64,000 nt of DNA from positions 1 to 64,000 of the IMG/VR virus record IMGVR_UViG_3300042691_038096; one strand, given 5' to 3'. Origin of the DNA: a virus. The notes under the pieces were generated by a model. That model saw only the letters and a list, made by a program, of their open reading frames with translations. It was not told the origin of the DNA and ran no database searches. A program made the translations under genes and the position numbers. Positions 49,802-58,436 of this stretch are shown here, one piece after another. How positions within the stretch are numbered: the first letter of the stretch is position 1; every line of letters starts with the position of its first letter.

Positions 49802-51157
49802 ATGGAATCATCTAAGTTTATACAATTATCTGATAGTATCCTTGTTGAGTATGTATATACCGACCAGGCAAATCCTACTACTTTTAATACGGCTACTTAT
49901 CCTATTGAGATAATGAGGGATGGGTATACAGGTGGTTCATACTTTTTTAATACTGACACGGTTGCCGCTACTATGGGTAACTATAGAGACATATCTGCCG
50001 TTCCTATTAATGCTGCAAAGAACCAGTATGTTTATCTTGATACAAGTATAGGAGTTCCCTATAATGATTATGATCCGGAATTAACTCCTACATCTCAGCT
50101 TTTACAAACTTTTTCTCCTAACTTAAATGTTCAGTATGATAGAGTAAGAGTTCATTTTGTAGCAGGTTTTTCATTTGAAGGATTTGACGGTATCATATTT
50201 GATGTAGCTACCCAGAACAGAAATGGTAAGGATATTGTATTATCATCAATAAATTTTCTCAAGACGGATACTCCGGTATTTAATCCAGATCCTCTTTTAA
50301 TTGCAGATAAGCTGTATTCAACTTATATTGAATGGAGAGTACCTTCTCTTTATTATATGAGTGATACTTTTAATCCTAATGTACCTAATGGGTTAGGATA
50401 TAAATTAACCGAAGGTGTTGGTTTTGTAACTAGTCCAACTATTACAATAAGGGCTCTAGGTATTCTTACCACGCAAACGGTTAATGCATATAGCTTTTAT
50501 GAAATAAAAGAGATCAATGCATACACTATACTTAATAGAGACATATATGACTATCTTTATGCAAGTGTAGTTGAATCCGCAGTTGGTGATTACTTTGAAT
50601 TAACCGGCTTAGTAACAGGATCTAGTCTTTCTAATCTTATTGCTGAACTTAATTCAGCCGGTGGAAACTATGTAGTATTTCATGAGATTACGCTAAGCGA
50701 GCAAATCGGAAATACTTATATACAGACAGGAAATCAAATCGTTTCTCAAACCACAGATTTTGATGATCCTATTCTTTATAGACCAATTGTTCTTAATAGT
50801 GGTATAGCAGTATCATTTGCTATAAACTATGTATTAAGACTTTATAATAGAGCAGACAATTCGCAGATCATTAAAAATGCAAGGCTCACTTCATTTGATG
50901 TTAAAAAGTACGGAAGAAGATTAATGAAAATAAATCTAGGTACTGTTCCTACCGTTGCAAATGTAGTTAATCAAATTGCACCAGATGACGGAAGAAACAT
51001 AATCGTTTCTACTGGTACATCAGGTAATCGAGCAAATACCACAGAGCAGATAACAGAGAAACTTGTAGTAAAAACAAAATACGTTACTACTTTTAGAGAT
51101 AGAGTAAATATTAAGGCTGCTATATCACCTGCAAAAATACAAAACATTACTGAATAA
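49802..51157 (+). CDS. Virion structural protein, 451 aa
   Basis: A beta-rich, Tyr- and Asn-rich protein with few charges and no membrane segment, in the baseplate/fibre block. The C-terminus becomes more basic and helical. No family is recognised. The next gene begins one base after its stop. Confidence 0.6.
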   Translation: MESSKFIQLSDSILVEYVYTDQANPTTFNTATYPIEIMRDGYTGGSYFFNTDTVAATMGNYRDISAVPINAAKNQYVYLDTSIGVPYNDYDPELTPTSQLLQTFSPNLNVQYDRVRVHFVAGFSFEGFDGIIFDVATQNRNGKDIVLSSINFLKTDTPVFNPDPLLIADKLYSTYIEWRVPSLYYMSDTFNPNVPNGLGYKLTEGVGFVTSPTITIRALGILTTQTVNAYSFYEIKEINAYTILNRDIYDYLYASVVESAVGDYFELTGLVTGSSLSNLIAELNSAGGNYVVFHEITLSEQIGNTYIQTGNQIVSQTTDFDDPILYRPIVLNSGIAVSFAINYVLRLYNRADNSQIIKNARLTSFDVKKYGRRLMKINLGTVPTVANVVNQIAPDDGRNIIVSTGTSGNRANTTEQITEKLVVKTKYVTTFRDRVNIKAAISPAKIQNITE

Positions 51158-51158
51158 G

Positions 51159-52085
51159 ATGGCAATTGATACCGAAATACCATTATCAGAAAAGGAAACT
51201 AAAGTTTATAAAAGATTCTTAAATCTTTCGGTAAACGAGGAACCTAAACCACAAGGTGAAGGTACTATTAGGGTGTCCCCTTTCGATGACTACTTTATCT
51301 TTACTATATATGATGAAGTGGACGGAACCAATACACCTATTGATTTGAGTAATGTTGGAACCATATACATGGTATTCATTGGAGAAAACGATGAGATAAG
51401 AATTCCTAATTATACCAATGTTGAAAATGTTGATATGTCAACAGGCCAGGTTCTTTTTAGAATTGATAGCGATGCTGCAAAAAAGATACTTGCATTAGAT
51501 AACAGAAACTTTTACATATCTACAATGATGACTGACCCTAGTGGTCAATCTGACGAATCTGTTTTATACACAGGTACCTTTCTTTCGTTTAGCGAAGAAC
51601 CTAAAGTATCACTAAGTGCTCAATTAGAAGAAGCAAGACTTCAATACTCTAGGGAGATTGCAGCTCTACAAGAACAGGTTGAAAAACAGAATGCTGATTT
51701 AAGAGCAAAAGAACAATTAATAAATGAGCAAACGGTTGTGATTAATTCTTTAAAAGAAAGTAATCAAAATCTATCAAATGAAGTTGCAATACTAAGTGAG
51801 CAATTATCTTCATCAAGGGCTGAAGAATTATTAGCGGAAGCTAAAGCTGCACAGGCTGCAGAAGAATTGGCTAAATTAAATAGACAACAGCAGAATGCAA
51901 AAGCATCAGGTATTTCAGGTATTGCTCCGGCTGAGGGTACTGATGGTATTAGAAAAACATTCTTTACTCAGGCTGCTGAACAACTAAGAAAAAATATACC
52001 GGGTGTTAATCAGGTAACTTTTTTTAGCGGTACTAGTGGATTACGTGGTGTAGGTGGTGAAAACGGAATAACTAATGCATTATAA
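51159..52085 (+). CDS. Baseplate protein with BppU-like domain and coiled coil
   Basis: A 308-residue protein. The N-terminal beta domain (about 38-145) includes GTIRVSPFDDYFIFTIYDEV and IPNYTNVENVDMSTGQVLFR, resembling the N-terminal domain of lactococcal phage BppU. A long coiled coil follows (about 150-240, LEEARLQYSREIAALQEQVE). The C-terminus is Gly/Ser-rich. It could be a trimeric fibre connector on the baseplate. Confidence 0.55.
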   Translation: MAIDTEIPLSEKETKVYKRFLNLSVNEEPKPQGEGTIRVSPFDDYFIFTIYDEVDGTNTPIDLSNVGTIYMVFIGENDEIRIPNYTNVENVDMSTGQVLFRIDSDAAKKILALDNRNFYISTMMTDPSGQSDESVLYTGTFLSFSEEPKVSLSAQLEEARLQYSREIAALQEQVEKQNADLRAKEQLINEQTVVINSLKESNQNLSNEVAILSEQLSSSRAEELLAEAKAAQAAEELAKLNRQQQNAKASGISGIAPAEGTDGIRKTFFTQAAEQLRKNIPGVNQVTFFSGTSGLRGVGGENGITNAL

Positions 52086-52088
52086 GAT

Positions 52089-52643
52089 ATGATACTTAGC
52101 GCAAGAAATAATCAATTTAGATTTTCATTTCCTAGAAATTTTATTCCACCCGAGGTTGCAGATAAGTACAGACCTTATTTTAATCGCATGCCTGGTGGTA
52201 TCATTAAGGAACCTATTGACTATTGGAATTATGGTATTCAATCCATAAATTTACCAGGGCCTTCATATAGTCCGACGGAACAACAAAACTATCCAGGTTA
52301 TACCCGAGGTTATAGATCAAGTTTACCTGAACAAGAATTATATGATAGCGAGTTTAAAGTAACTATGCAGGCATTTGATGGTTGGATTAATTATTGGATG
52401 GCTATTGATACATTTAACTATTACTATCGACTTCCTGGTAAATATTCGCATGTCCCTGAAGGAAATGGTATACAGATTCTAGATGGCGAAGGAAACATTC
52501 TTGTTACTGTGTCTCTCAGACAAATGGTATGGATAAGTATCAGCGACCTGGATCTTAACTTTTCAAGTAATACAATTGAGTTTCAAACATTTGACTTAGT
52601 ATTCCACCATAACTTTATAGACTTTAAAGTAAATCTGGTCTAA
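52089..52643 (+). CDS. Tail-tube-fold protein, 184 aa (gp19-like candidate)
   Basis: A 184-residue beta-rich protein of about the size of T4 gp19 (163). The end pattern, SNTIEFQTFDLVFHHNFIDF, resembles the last strands of tube proteins, and the middle contains DSEFKVTMQAFDGWINYW. It may be a tail tube subunit or a tube-like baseplate protein. The tube and sheath genes are not otherwise visible in the window. Confidence 0.5.
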   Translation: MILSARNNQFRFSFPRNFIPPEVADKYRPYFNRMPGGIIKEPIDYWNYGIQSINLPGPSYSPTEQQNYPGYTRGYRSSLPEQELYDSEFKVTMQAFDGWINYWMAIDTFNYYYRLPGKYSHVPEGNGIQILDGEGNILVTVSLRQMVWISISDLDLNFSSNTIEFQTFDLVFHHNFIDFKVNLV

Positions 52644-52667
52644 AATATATAATAAAATAAAGAACGC

Positions 52668-53021
52668 ATGAAAACCTTTAAAGACTTTCTTACTGAGAAT
52701 CAAAATGATTCTATTGATATAAATACTCTTCTTAATGAATCTGAGTTGACAGAAGAACAGCAGATGGCTGTTGATAATGCAGTTCAGAGAATTTTAGATG
52801 CTCATGCAGGTGGAAAAAATCTTGATGTTATAGTTGAAGAAATTGTCAATGAAGGAATACTAGGATCAATATTTGGAGGCTTAACCGGTTTTGCTTTAGG
52901 AAAAAGTATTGGTGAAGCCATTGCAAAAGTATTAGGAATTGAAAAGGGTGCTCTTTATGATTTATTAACCAGTCGATTAGTCGGTGCTGCTCTTGGTGCA
53001 GTATTAGGTAAGAGGCTCTAA
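52668..53021 (+). CDS. Glycine-zipper protein with capsid-targeting-like start
   Basis: The 117-residue protein begins MKTFKDFLTENQ, nearly the same as the capsid-targeting start of T4 internal head proteins (MKTYQEF). Residues 13-60 are acidic and helical. Residues 63-117 form two hydrophobic glycine-zipper helices (SIFGGLTGFALGKSIGEAIA and LVGAALGAVLGKRL). That kind of sequence inserts into or oligomerises in membranes. I infer that it may travel in the head and act on the host membrane after injection, but it could simply be a structural core protein. Confidence 0.6.
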   Translation: MKTFKDFLTENQNDSIDINTLLNESELTEEQQMAVDNAVQRILDAHAGGKNLDVIVEEIVNEGILGSIFGGLTGFALGKSIGEAIAKVLGIEKGALYDLLTSRLVGAALGAVLGKRL

Positions 53022-53031
53022 TTTTACTTTT

Positions 53032-53688
53032 GTGATAAGAATAGGAATTGACTTTTCGTTAAACAGCCCAGCTGTTTGTGTAAAAAATATCAAAGGTGAG
53101 TATACCTTTATTTCATTTTTTAATTTTGGTAATAGAATATGGGACGATGTAAAGAAAATGCCAAAGGCATTTGAAGTTCATCAAGATCTAATTGAATCTA
53201 AAACGATTTTAGGATTTCCTTACTTTCGTAATTTAGAAGCAGATACTTTTTTGGTTAGGGAAAGAGAAAAGCTAGAAGACTGTCGTTCAATATCTAACTT
53301 AATTACAAATTCTTTGGTAACATTTTTTGGAGCGACTAATGTACATGTATCGCTGGAAGGATTCTCTTATGGATCTACTGGAAATTCATTTATTGACATT
53401 GTGCAGTATAATTCATTCTTAAGATCTGCTTTACTTGAAATATATGGATCAGAAAAGATCTCAATCTTTCAACCATCACATGTTAAGAAGTTGGCAGGAA
53501 AAGGAAATGCAAACAAACACTTTATGATTAAAGCATTTCAGGACGATGTTCTAAATGATGAAGATCTAAGGAAAACAAAATTGTGGAAATATGTACAAGG
53601 TAAAGACTTTAGTGAAAAGATCCCAAAACCATTAGATGACCTTGTAGATTCATACTTTATACTTAAATCTCAAACCACTAACCATTAA
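53032..53688 (+). CDS. RuvC-like Holliday junction resolvase (GTG start)
   Basis: A 218-residue RNase H-fold nuclease. Acidic residues are in the expected order: GIDFSLNSPA (D7), HVSLEGFSYGS (E109) and PLDDLVDSYF (D203 and D206 region). RuvC-type enzymes cut four-way DNA junctions, a role filled by endonuclease VII (gp49) in T4. It starts at GTG 53032 and sits near UvsY, UvsW and the ssDNA-binding protein. Confidence 0.78.
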   Translation: MIRIGIDFSLNSPAVCVKNIKGEYTFISFFNFGNRIWDDVKKMPKAFEVHQDLIESKTILGFPYFRNLEADTFLVREREKLEDCRSISNLITNSLVTFFGATNVHVSLEGFSYGSTGNSFIDIVQYNSFLRSALLEIYGSEKISIFQPSHVKKLAGKGNANKHFMIKAFQDDVLNDEDLRKTKLWKYVQGKDFSEKIPKPLDDLVDSYFILKSQTTNH

Positions 53689-53754
53689 ATACTATTCTTT
53701 CAATCAATCAGTTAAATTTTATATATAGAGTTTTAAACTTGGTTTCAGATTTTT

Positions 53755-54042
53755 ATGATAAACGCGATAAAAAATAGAATTTTTGTTAAAAAAGATGAGT
53801 ATCCTGAAAAAATTGGACTTATCTATGTACCTAAACTGGAAGGGCAGCATGCTCCGCCGTATACTGGAACCATCATATCAGTAGGACCTGATATTATTGA
53901 TGAAGATATTAAAGTAGGCCATCGTGTTCTTTTTCATGATCTGGCTGGTACTGAATTTATGTTTAATGATGATAAGATATTTAGTATTAGAGACGTTGAT
54001 GTCATTGGTATAATTACTGATGAAAATTACAATATAGTCTGA
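53755..54042 (+). CDS. GroES-like co-chaperonin (gp31-like)
   Basis: A 95-residue protein with Cpn10 layout: RIFVKKDEYPEKIGLIYVP (first strands), a mobile-loop region (KLEGQHAPPYTG), GTIISVGPDI, VGHRVLFHDLAGTEF and IRDVDVIGII. T4 gp31 replaces GroES so that GroEL can fold the major capsid protein. The sequence here is closer to bacterial GroES than to gp31. It has an AT-rich promoter-like region upstream (around 53720) and stands alone, next to the ssDNA-binding protein leader. Confidence 0.85.
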   Translation: MINAIKNRIFVKKDEYPEKIGLIYVPKLEGQHAPPYTGTIISVGPDIIDEDIKVGHRVLFHDLAGTEFMFNDDKIFSIRDVDVIGIITDENYNIV

Positions 54043-54058
54043 AACTAAGTACCGTTGT

Positions 54059-54213
54059 GAATATATAAATAACAAAGGAACTAATTTATTAGGACCTTTT
54101 AACTGGCAATAACAAGGCAAAGTTTTTATTGGCAATCCCGGGCACGTAAATAGGCAATGCTAAGTTATGCTTTTAACTAAATTAAAAACAAAACTTAAAA
54201 AAAGGCAACTAAA
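54059..54213 (+). promoter_or_regulatory. Leader of ssDNA-binding protein with GGCAA repeats
   Basis: The box GAATATATAAATAA (54059-54072) contains an exact T4 late core TATAAATA (54064-54071). Downstream, GGCAA occurs at 54105, 54116, 54131, 54153, 54204 and 54216, six times in 116 bases, the last overlapping the second codon of the gene. In T4, gp32 represses its own mRNA by binding its leader. These repeats could be a comparable operator. Confidence 0.55.
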
Positions 54214-55134
54214 ATGGCAAATGAATTCGACATTTTCAGTGTGAGTGTTAATGACCTCGACACAGGAGATCGCCCTTCAGGCGGAGGCAGCGATCTTTAC
54301 TCCCCAAAGCCCGATCAAGGGCAAGACGGTACATACCGTTCTCTACTTAGGTTCTTACCTAATATTAAAAATCCCCGCAAACCTTTCGTCCGTAAATTCG
54401 TTTATTGGTTAGAAGATCGTGATGGTAATGGCTTTTATGCTGACTCACCTTCTACCGTCGGCGAGAAGTGTCCGGTACAAGACTTGTTCTTTAAACTCCG
54501 TAATTCAGAATCGGCAGTAGACAAGAAAATGTCTGAGAGCCTAAAGCGTAGGGAAGTATTCTATGCATTGGTTCAAATCGTTAAAGATCCACAAAATCGT
54601 GATCTTGAAGGTCAAATCAAAGTATTCAAATTTGGATATAAGATTAAGGCTAAAATTGATGAGGAATTGAATCCTCAGTTTGATGAACCAACTCAAGTAT
54701 TCGATCCTTTTGAAGGCAAGAACTTTGAATTAGTTCTTTCTAAGAAAGGTGGTTATCCTAACTATGATTCATGTAAATTCCAAGGATCTCGTTCTGCAAT
54801 GACTATCAATGGTGAAAATGTAACTGACACCAATGAAGGTCGTAAAATGATTTTGGATTATCTTAAGGATGCTCCTGATCTTGCTAACTTTGATTACAAA
54901 CCTTGGAATGATGAACAGAGAAACAAGGTAATGAATATCATTTCCCAATATTCTTCTCCAGGTAGTTCAATTGAAACCTTAACTAGACCTGCTCCTAAAG
55001 CTGCTGCAAAACCTGCACCGGCTCCAAAGACACCTGTTATGGAAGATGAAGATAATGAAGTATTTGAATCCGAAGAAACTCCAAAACAATCAGGAGATGA
55101 CTTCGATGATTTCATTAACGGATTAGATCTTTAA
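54214..55134 (+). CDS. ssDNA-binding protein (gp32-like)
   Basis: A 306-residue protein with the gp32 layout. The N-terminal region is basic and polar, and the core beta domain includes YRSLLRFLPNIKNPRKPFVR and YWLEDRDGNGFYADSPST. A C-terminal Ala/Pro linker (KAAAKPAPAPKTPV) leads to an acidic tail ending DDFDDFINGLDL, which recruits partner proteins. T4 gp32 binds zinc through one His and three Cys residues. Only two cysteines are seen here, so the zinc site is probably lost. It coats single-stranded DNA for replication and recombination. The primase gene follows four bases later. Confidence 0.85.
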   Translation: MANEFDIFSVSVNDLDTGDRPSGGGSDLYSPKPDQGQDGTYRSLLRFLPNIKNPRKPFVRKFVYWLEDRDGNGFYADSPSTVGEKCPVQDLFFKLRNSESAVDKKMSESLKRREVFYALVQIVKDPQNRDLEGQIKVFKFGYKIKAKIDEELNPQFDEPTQVFDPFEGKNFELVLSKKGGYPNYDSCKFQGSRSAMTINGENVTDTNEGRKMILDYLKDAPDLANFDYKPWNDEQRNKVMNIISQYSSPGSSIETLTRPAPKAAAKPAPAPKTPVMEDEDNEVFESEETPKQSGDDFDDFINGLDL

Positions 55135-55138
55135 TCTA

Positions 55139-56209
55139 ATGGCAACAGAAGTTATGATATCTTCTGAGATGAAGACTCGGATTATCGATAAGGTAGTCCG
55201 AGTCCTTCATCATAGCCATTCTCATCCTGAAAAAAGAAGAATACTTGAAGGAAGAGATCGCTTAAACTTTGCATGTCCTTACTGTGGCGATTCTTCAACT
55301 AGTACAAATAAGAAACGAGGTAACCTTTATTGGAATGATCTTTATGTACATTGTTATAATTGTTCCGCTCACGTTTCTTTAGATACTTTTCTTAAAGACT
55401 TTAATTCAAATTTTGAAGGAGAGGATAGAGTAGAAGTATTAAATTACATTAAAGAAAATAAGAGATCCTTTTCATTAGGTGAATCTCTTGATTTTTATCT
55501 TTTTGATAAGATAAAAGAATTGGCATTAACATTTGATGAATTAGCGGTTGGGTTTAACATCTATCCTATTAATTCATTAACATACCGAGCATATCCATAT
55601 CTTAAGAGTAGGTTATTACAACATAAGACTAACCAATTTGGATATGATCCTCGTAAGAAAGAACTATTTGTTTTTAATCTTACACCCGATGGTAAAATAG
55701 TAGGATTCCAAACAAGGGACCTTGAAGGTAAAGGTCCTAAATATAAAACATGGAACATTCAAAGAATTTATGATAGGTTAAAGAAACCTTTGAATGTATC
55801 AGAAGAAGACATGGATAATCTTAATAAGATATCAATGTTATTCGGCATACTTACTGCTGATTTAAGTAGAGACTTTACAATTTTTGAAGGTCCTATTGAT
55901 GCTATGTTTATGACTAACTCCATAGGTCTAACTGGCGTTAAAAAACAAATACTAGAGTTTAATGAAATACCAACCGCAAGGTATTTCTTTGATAATGATA
56001 TTGAAGGAAAAACCAGAATGATTGAAAAACTTAAGTCTGGGCAAACCGTATTTATGTGGGATAAATTTTTGAAAGATTATTCAATTCCTGCAAAAAAGGT
56101 TAAAGACTTAAATGATCTTGTAAAATATGAATATGAAAATCGAACTGGGTGCTTAAAGAGCATTGATAGATATTTTACAAACAATCATTTAGATATTATT
56201 TTTATATGA
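55139..56209 (+). CDS. DNA primase (gp61-like)
   Basis: A 356-residue primase. An N-terminal zinc finger has CPYC (C46, C49) and HCYNC (C72, C75). Later come a TOPRIM-type acidic segment (FTIFEGPIDAMF) and FFDND, the Mg-binding residues for RNA primer synthesis. T4 gp61 is 342 residues. It makes primers for lagging-strand synthesis with a gp41-type helicase, not visible in the window. The ATG lies four bases after the ssDNA-binding protein stop, and the 3' end overlaps the next gene by ATGA. Confidence 0.88.
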   Translation: MATEVMISSEMKTRIIDKVVRVLHHSHSHPEKRRILEGRDRLNFACPYCGDSSTSTNKKRGNLYWNDLYVHCYNCSAHVSLDTFLKDFNSNFEGEDRVEVLNYIKENKRSFSLGESLDFYLFDKIKELALTFDELAVGFNIYPINSLTYRAYPYLKSRLLQHKTNQFGYDPRKKELFVFNLTPDGKIVGFQTRDLEGKGPKYKTWNIQRIYDRLKKPLNVSEEDMDNLNKISMLFGILTADLSRDFTIFEGPIDAMFMTNSIGLTGVKKQILEFNEIPTARYFFDNDIEGKTRMIEKLKSGQTVFMWDKFLKDYSIPAKKVKDLNDLVKYEYENRTGCLKSIDRYFTNNHLDIIFI

Positions 56210-56427
56210 TTGAACTAAAAAAATACGAATCATTTGTGAACGAACAGATAGAAGACTTTTACGAAGATTATGAAGATAGCCAAAAGAGAATTAAGCTATT
56301 TACATCGTTTACTAAAAGTAAACTATCTCATGATCAAAAAGAGATTAAAGTAGAACAACCTAAGAAAAGATTTCAACCTAAAATAAAGGTAGTAAAACAT
56401 ACTAATAACGATAAAGGAATATTCTAA
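56206..56427 (+). CDS. Small basic protein with capsid-targeting-like start
   Basis: A 73-residue protein beginning MIELKKYESFVNEQIEDFYE, containing the KYESFVNE motif that resembles T4 capsid-targeting sequences. The rest is Lys- and Glu-rich (KRIKLFTSFTKSKL in the middle). It is coupled to primase by ATGA, and its stop shares a base with the UvsY-like start. It may be a packaged DNA-binding protein. The function is unknown. Confidence 0.55.
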   Translation: MIELKKYESFVNEQIEDFYEDYEDSQKRIKLFTSFTKSKLSHDQKEIKVEQPKKRFQPKIKVVKHTNNDKGIF

Positions 56428-56873
56428 TGGCATTTGATGATACTCAAATAAAACAGGCAAACGAAGAACTTGAACTCAGGTTAACTACCGATAGAGTTGA
56501 TTGGAAAAATAAAATAAATGAACTAGTTCTTAAAATCAAAAATATGAATGAATTGGCAGAATGCCAAGTTAATATGCTTTCATATAGACAGATCCTATTG
56601 GATAAGGTTACTGATTTTAAGACAATGATATTTAAGAGAAATGCAACCTGGGAAAGATATTATAGATCCCAGTATCGTGAGTATACTTTAAATTATGATG
56701 TTAAATTAACGAGCGGCGAAAAGCATCAGTTTATTAAAGCAGAATTAAGCTCACTAAAAATACAAATAGAAATGTTACAGTCTCATGTTGATTATTACCA
56801 AGAGTGTATCAAGACATTAGATAACCTAGCATTTGCAATTCGTAATCGCATAAGACTCGATGATGAACAATAA
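56427..56873 (+). CDS. uvsY: UvsY-like recombination mediator
   Basis: A 148-residue, helical, charged protein. T4 UvsY is 137 residues. The pattern YYRSQYREYTLNYDVKLTSG followed by a KAELSSLKIQIEML helix and a final YYQECIKTLDNLAFAIRNRI helix matches the UvsY layout. UvsY loads the RecA-like UvsX onto gp32-coated ssDNA. It lies directly before the UvsW-like gene, supporting the call. UvsX itself is not in the window. Confidence 0.7.
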   Translation: MAFDDTQIKQANEELELRLTTDRVDWKNKINELVLKIKNMNELAECQVNMLSYRQILLDKVTDFKTMIFKRNATWERYYRSQYREYTLNYDVKLTSGEKHQFIKAELSSLKIQIEMLQSHVDYYQECIKTLDNLAFAIRNRIRLDDEQ

Positions 56874-58375
56874 TGGAACTATCACTATCAGATAATAAAA
56901 AGTTTTTAGTAATTGATTCATGTACCGAATTGGAATATGAACAACTAAAAAGTAGTCTTACTAAAAAGATTGATGGGTGGCGTTTCCATCCACTTGTAAA
57001 GAAAAAGGTTTGGGACGGAAATATATCCTTCATTAAAAAGAATAAGATTCCTGGCGGCCTTTGGAAAGAGGTCATTGATATTTGTAAAGAATACAATTTG
57101 CCTCTTACACTAAATGGAGTTACAAACATTTTTGATCAGGAAATTACCATTGAGTCATTTACTAATTGGGCAAATGATTTCTTTAAAGATTCTGATATTA
57201 AACCTAGAGACTATCAAATAGATGCAGCCTTTAAGATCTTAAGATATAGAAGGTGCTTAGCTGAATTGGCTACATCTGCTGGTAAGACCTTAATATCATT
57301 CATGGTTGTTGCCTATATGATGGAACAACTTGGTAAGAAAAAGATACTTATGATTGTTCCTAACGTCAGCTTGGTTGTACAGGCAACTGGCGATTTTGAT
57401 CAATATAATAAAAGTAGAGTTCCTATTAGAATCCAACAAATTTATGCAGGGGTTAAACTTAGAAAAAGTTCAAACATTGTTATAGGAACATATCAATCTC
57501 TTGTTAAATATGAGGAAGAATACTTCTCTCAATTTGATGCAGTATTTGTAGATGAAACACATAAGGCTAAAGCTACATCAATTCAAAAGATTATGGATAT
57601 GTGTTGGCATTGTGACTACCGATTTGGATTAAGTGGAACAATTCCTAAAAGAGGAACTGTTGATCGTTTAAGTTTAATGTCAGCAATGGGTCCACTTGTA
57701 ACTCAGGTTAAAGCTAATTACTTACAAGACGAAGGTCATATTGCAAAATGTAAAGTATTGCAGATCCTTATGGATTATGCAACAGATTCACAAAAAGAAG
57801 CATTCTCTGAACTATCAAAGAATCCGTATGATAGGCAAAAACTATTTTCTTTAGAACAGAACTTTATTAACGAAAACGATAAAAGACTAGATTTTATTTG
57901 TAATGTAATTAAAAAGTCAACATCTAATTCTCTAGTACTGTTTCATAAGATTGCATACGGTGAAAAGATATATCGTAAGTTAAGAGAAATTACAGATAAG
58001 AAGATCTATTATGTTGATGGTTCTGTTAATGCAGATATCAGAGAGGAGTTCAAATCAAGAATGGAGAAGAATGACGATGTTATAATTGTTGCTTCATACG
58101 GTACATTTTCAACTGGTATATCAATTAAAAACATTCATAATATCTTTTTTACCGAATCTTTTAAGTCAGAAGTAATTATTAGACAATCAATTGGACGTGG
58201 TCTCCGTAAACATGCATCAAAGGATGTCGTTAAGATCTATGATTTTATTGATGACATTAGGTATAAAACAAACGATCACGATTGGATGAATTACATATAC
58301 AGGCATGGTATGGAACGTAGAAAAATTTATAAAGAAGAAAAGTTCCCGTTTGATGTACAGACCATTAAATTCTGA
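56873..58375 (+). CDS. uvsW: UvsW-like superfamily 2 helicase
   Basis: A 500-residue helicase. T4 UvsW is 587 residues. The N-terminal domain (1-105) precedes the ATPase core: ATSAGKT (Walker A, K138), VDETH (Walker B-like, residues 226-230), a SGTIPK motif III, and C-terminal motifs VDGSVNADIREEFKSRM and QSIGRGLRKH (motif VI, Arg finger). It unwinds branched DNA and R-loops and controls the switch from origin-dependent to recombination-dependent replication in T4. The gene starts one base within the UvsY-like stop. Confidence 0.9.
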   Translation: MELSLSDNKKFLVIDSCTELEYEQLKSSLTKKIDGWRFHPLVKKKVWDGNISFIKKNKIPGGLWKEVIDICKEYNLPLTLNGVTNIFDQEITIESFTNWANDFFKDSDIKPRDYQIDAAFKILRYRRCLAELATSAGKTLISFMVVAYMMEQLGKKKILMIVPNVSLVVQATGDFDQYNKSRVPIRIQQIYAGVKLRKSSNIVIGTYQSLVKYEEEYFSQFDAVFVDETHKAKATSIQKIMDMCWHCDYRFGLSGTIPKRGTVDRLSLMSAMGPLVTQVKANYLQDEGHIAKCKVLQILMDYATDSQKEAFSELSKNPYDRQKLFSLEQNFINENDKRLDFICNVIKKSTSNSLVLFHKIAYGEKIYRKLREITDKKIYYVDGSVNADIREEFKSRMEKNDDVIIVASYGTFSTGISIKNIHNIFFTESFKSEVIIRQSIGRGLRKHASKDVVKIYDFIDDIRYKTNDHDWMNYIYRHGMERRKIYKEEKFPFDVQTIKF

Positions 58376-58400
58376 TTGTAATATCTTTTCCTAAAGACAT

Positions 58401-58414
58401 GGATATATAAAAAA
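58401..58414 (+). promoter_or_regulatory. Late-promoter-like box
   Basis: GGATATATAAAAAA lies 23 bases before the ATG at 58437 and probably starts the scaffold/cargo operon. Confidence 0.5.
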
Positions 58415-58436
58415 AGAATAAAAAAATCAAATACAA

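Noticed and set aside
54105-54220. GGCAA repeats as a CRISPR array
   Set aside because: Repeats are five bases with irregular 6-46 base spacers, too short for CRISPR, and lie in a gene leader.
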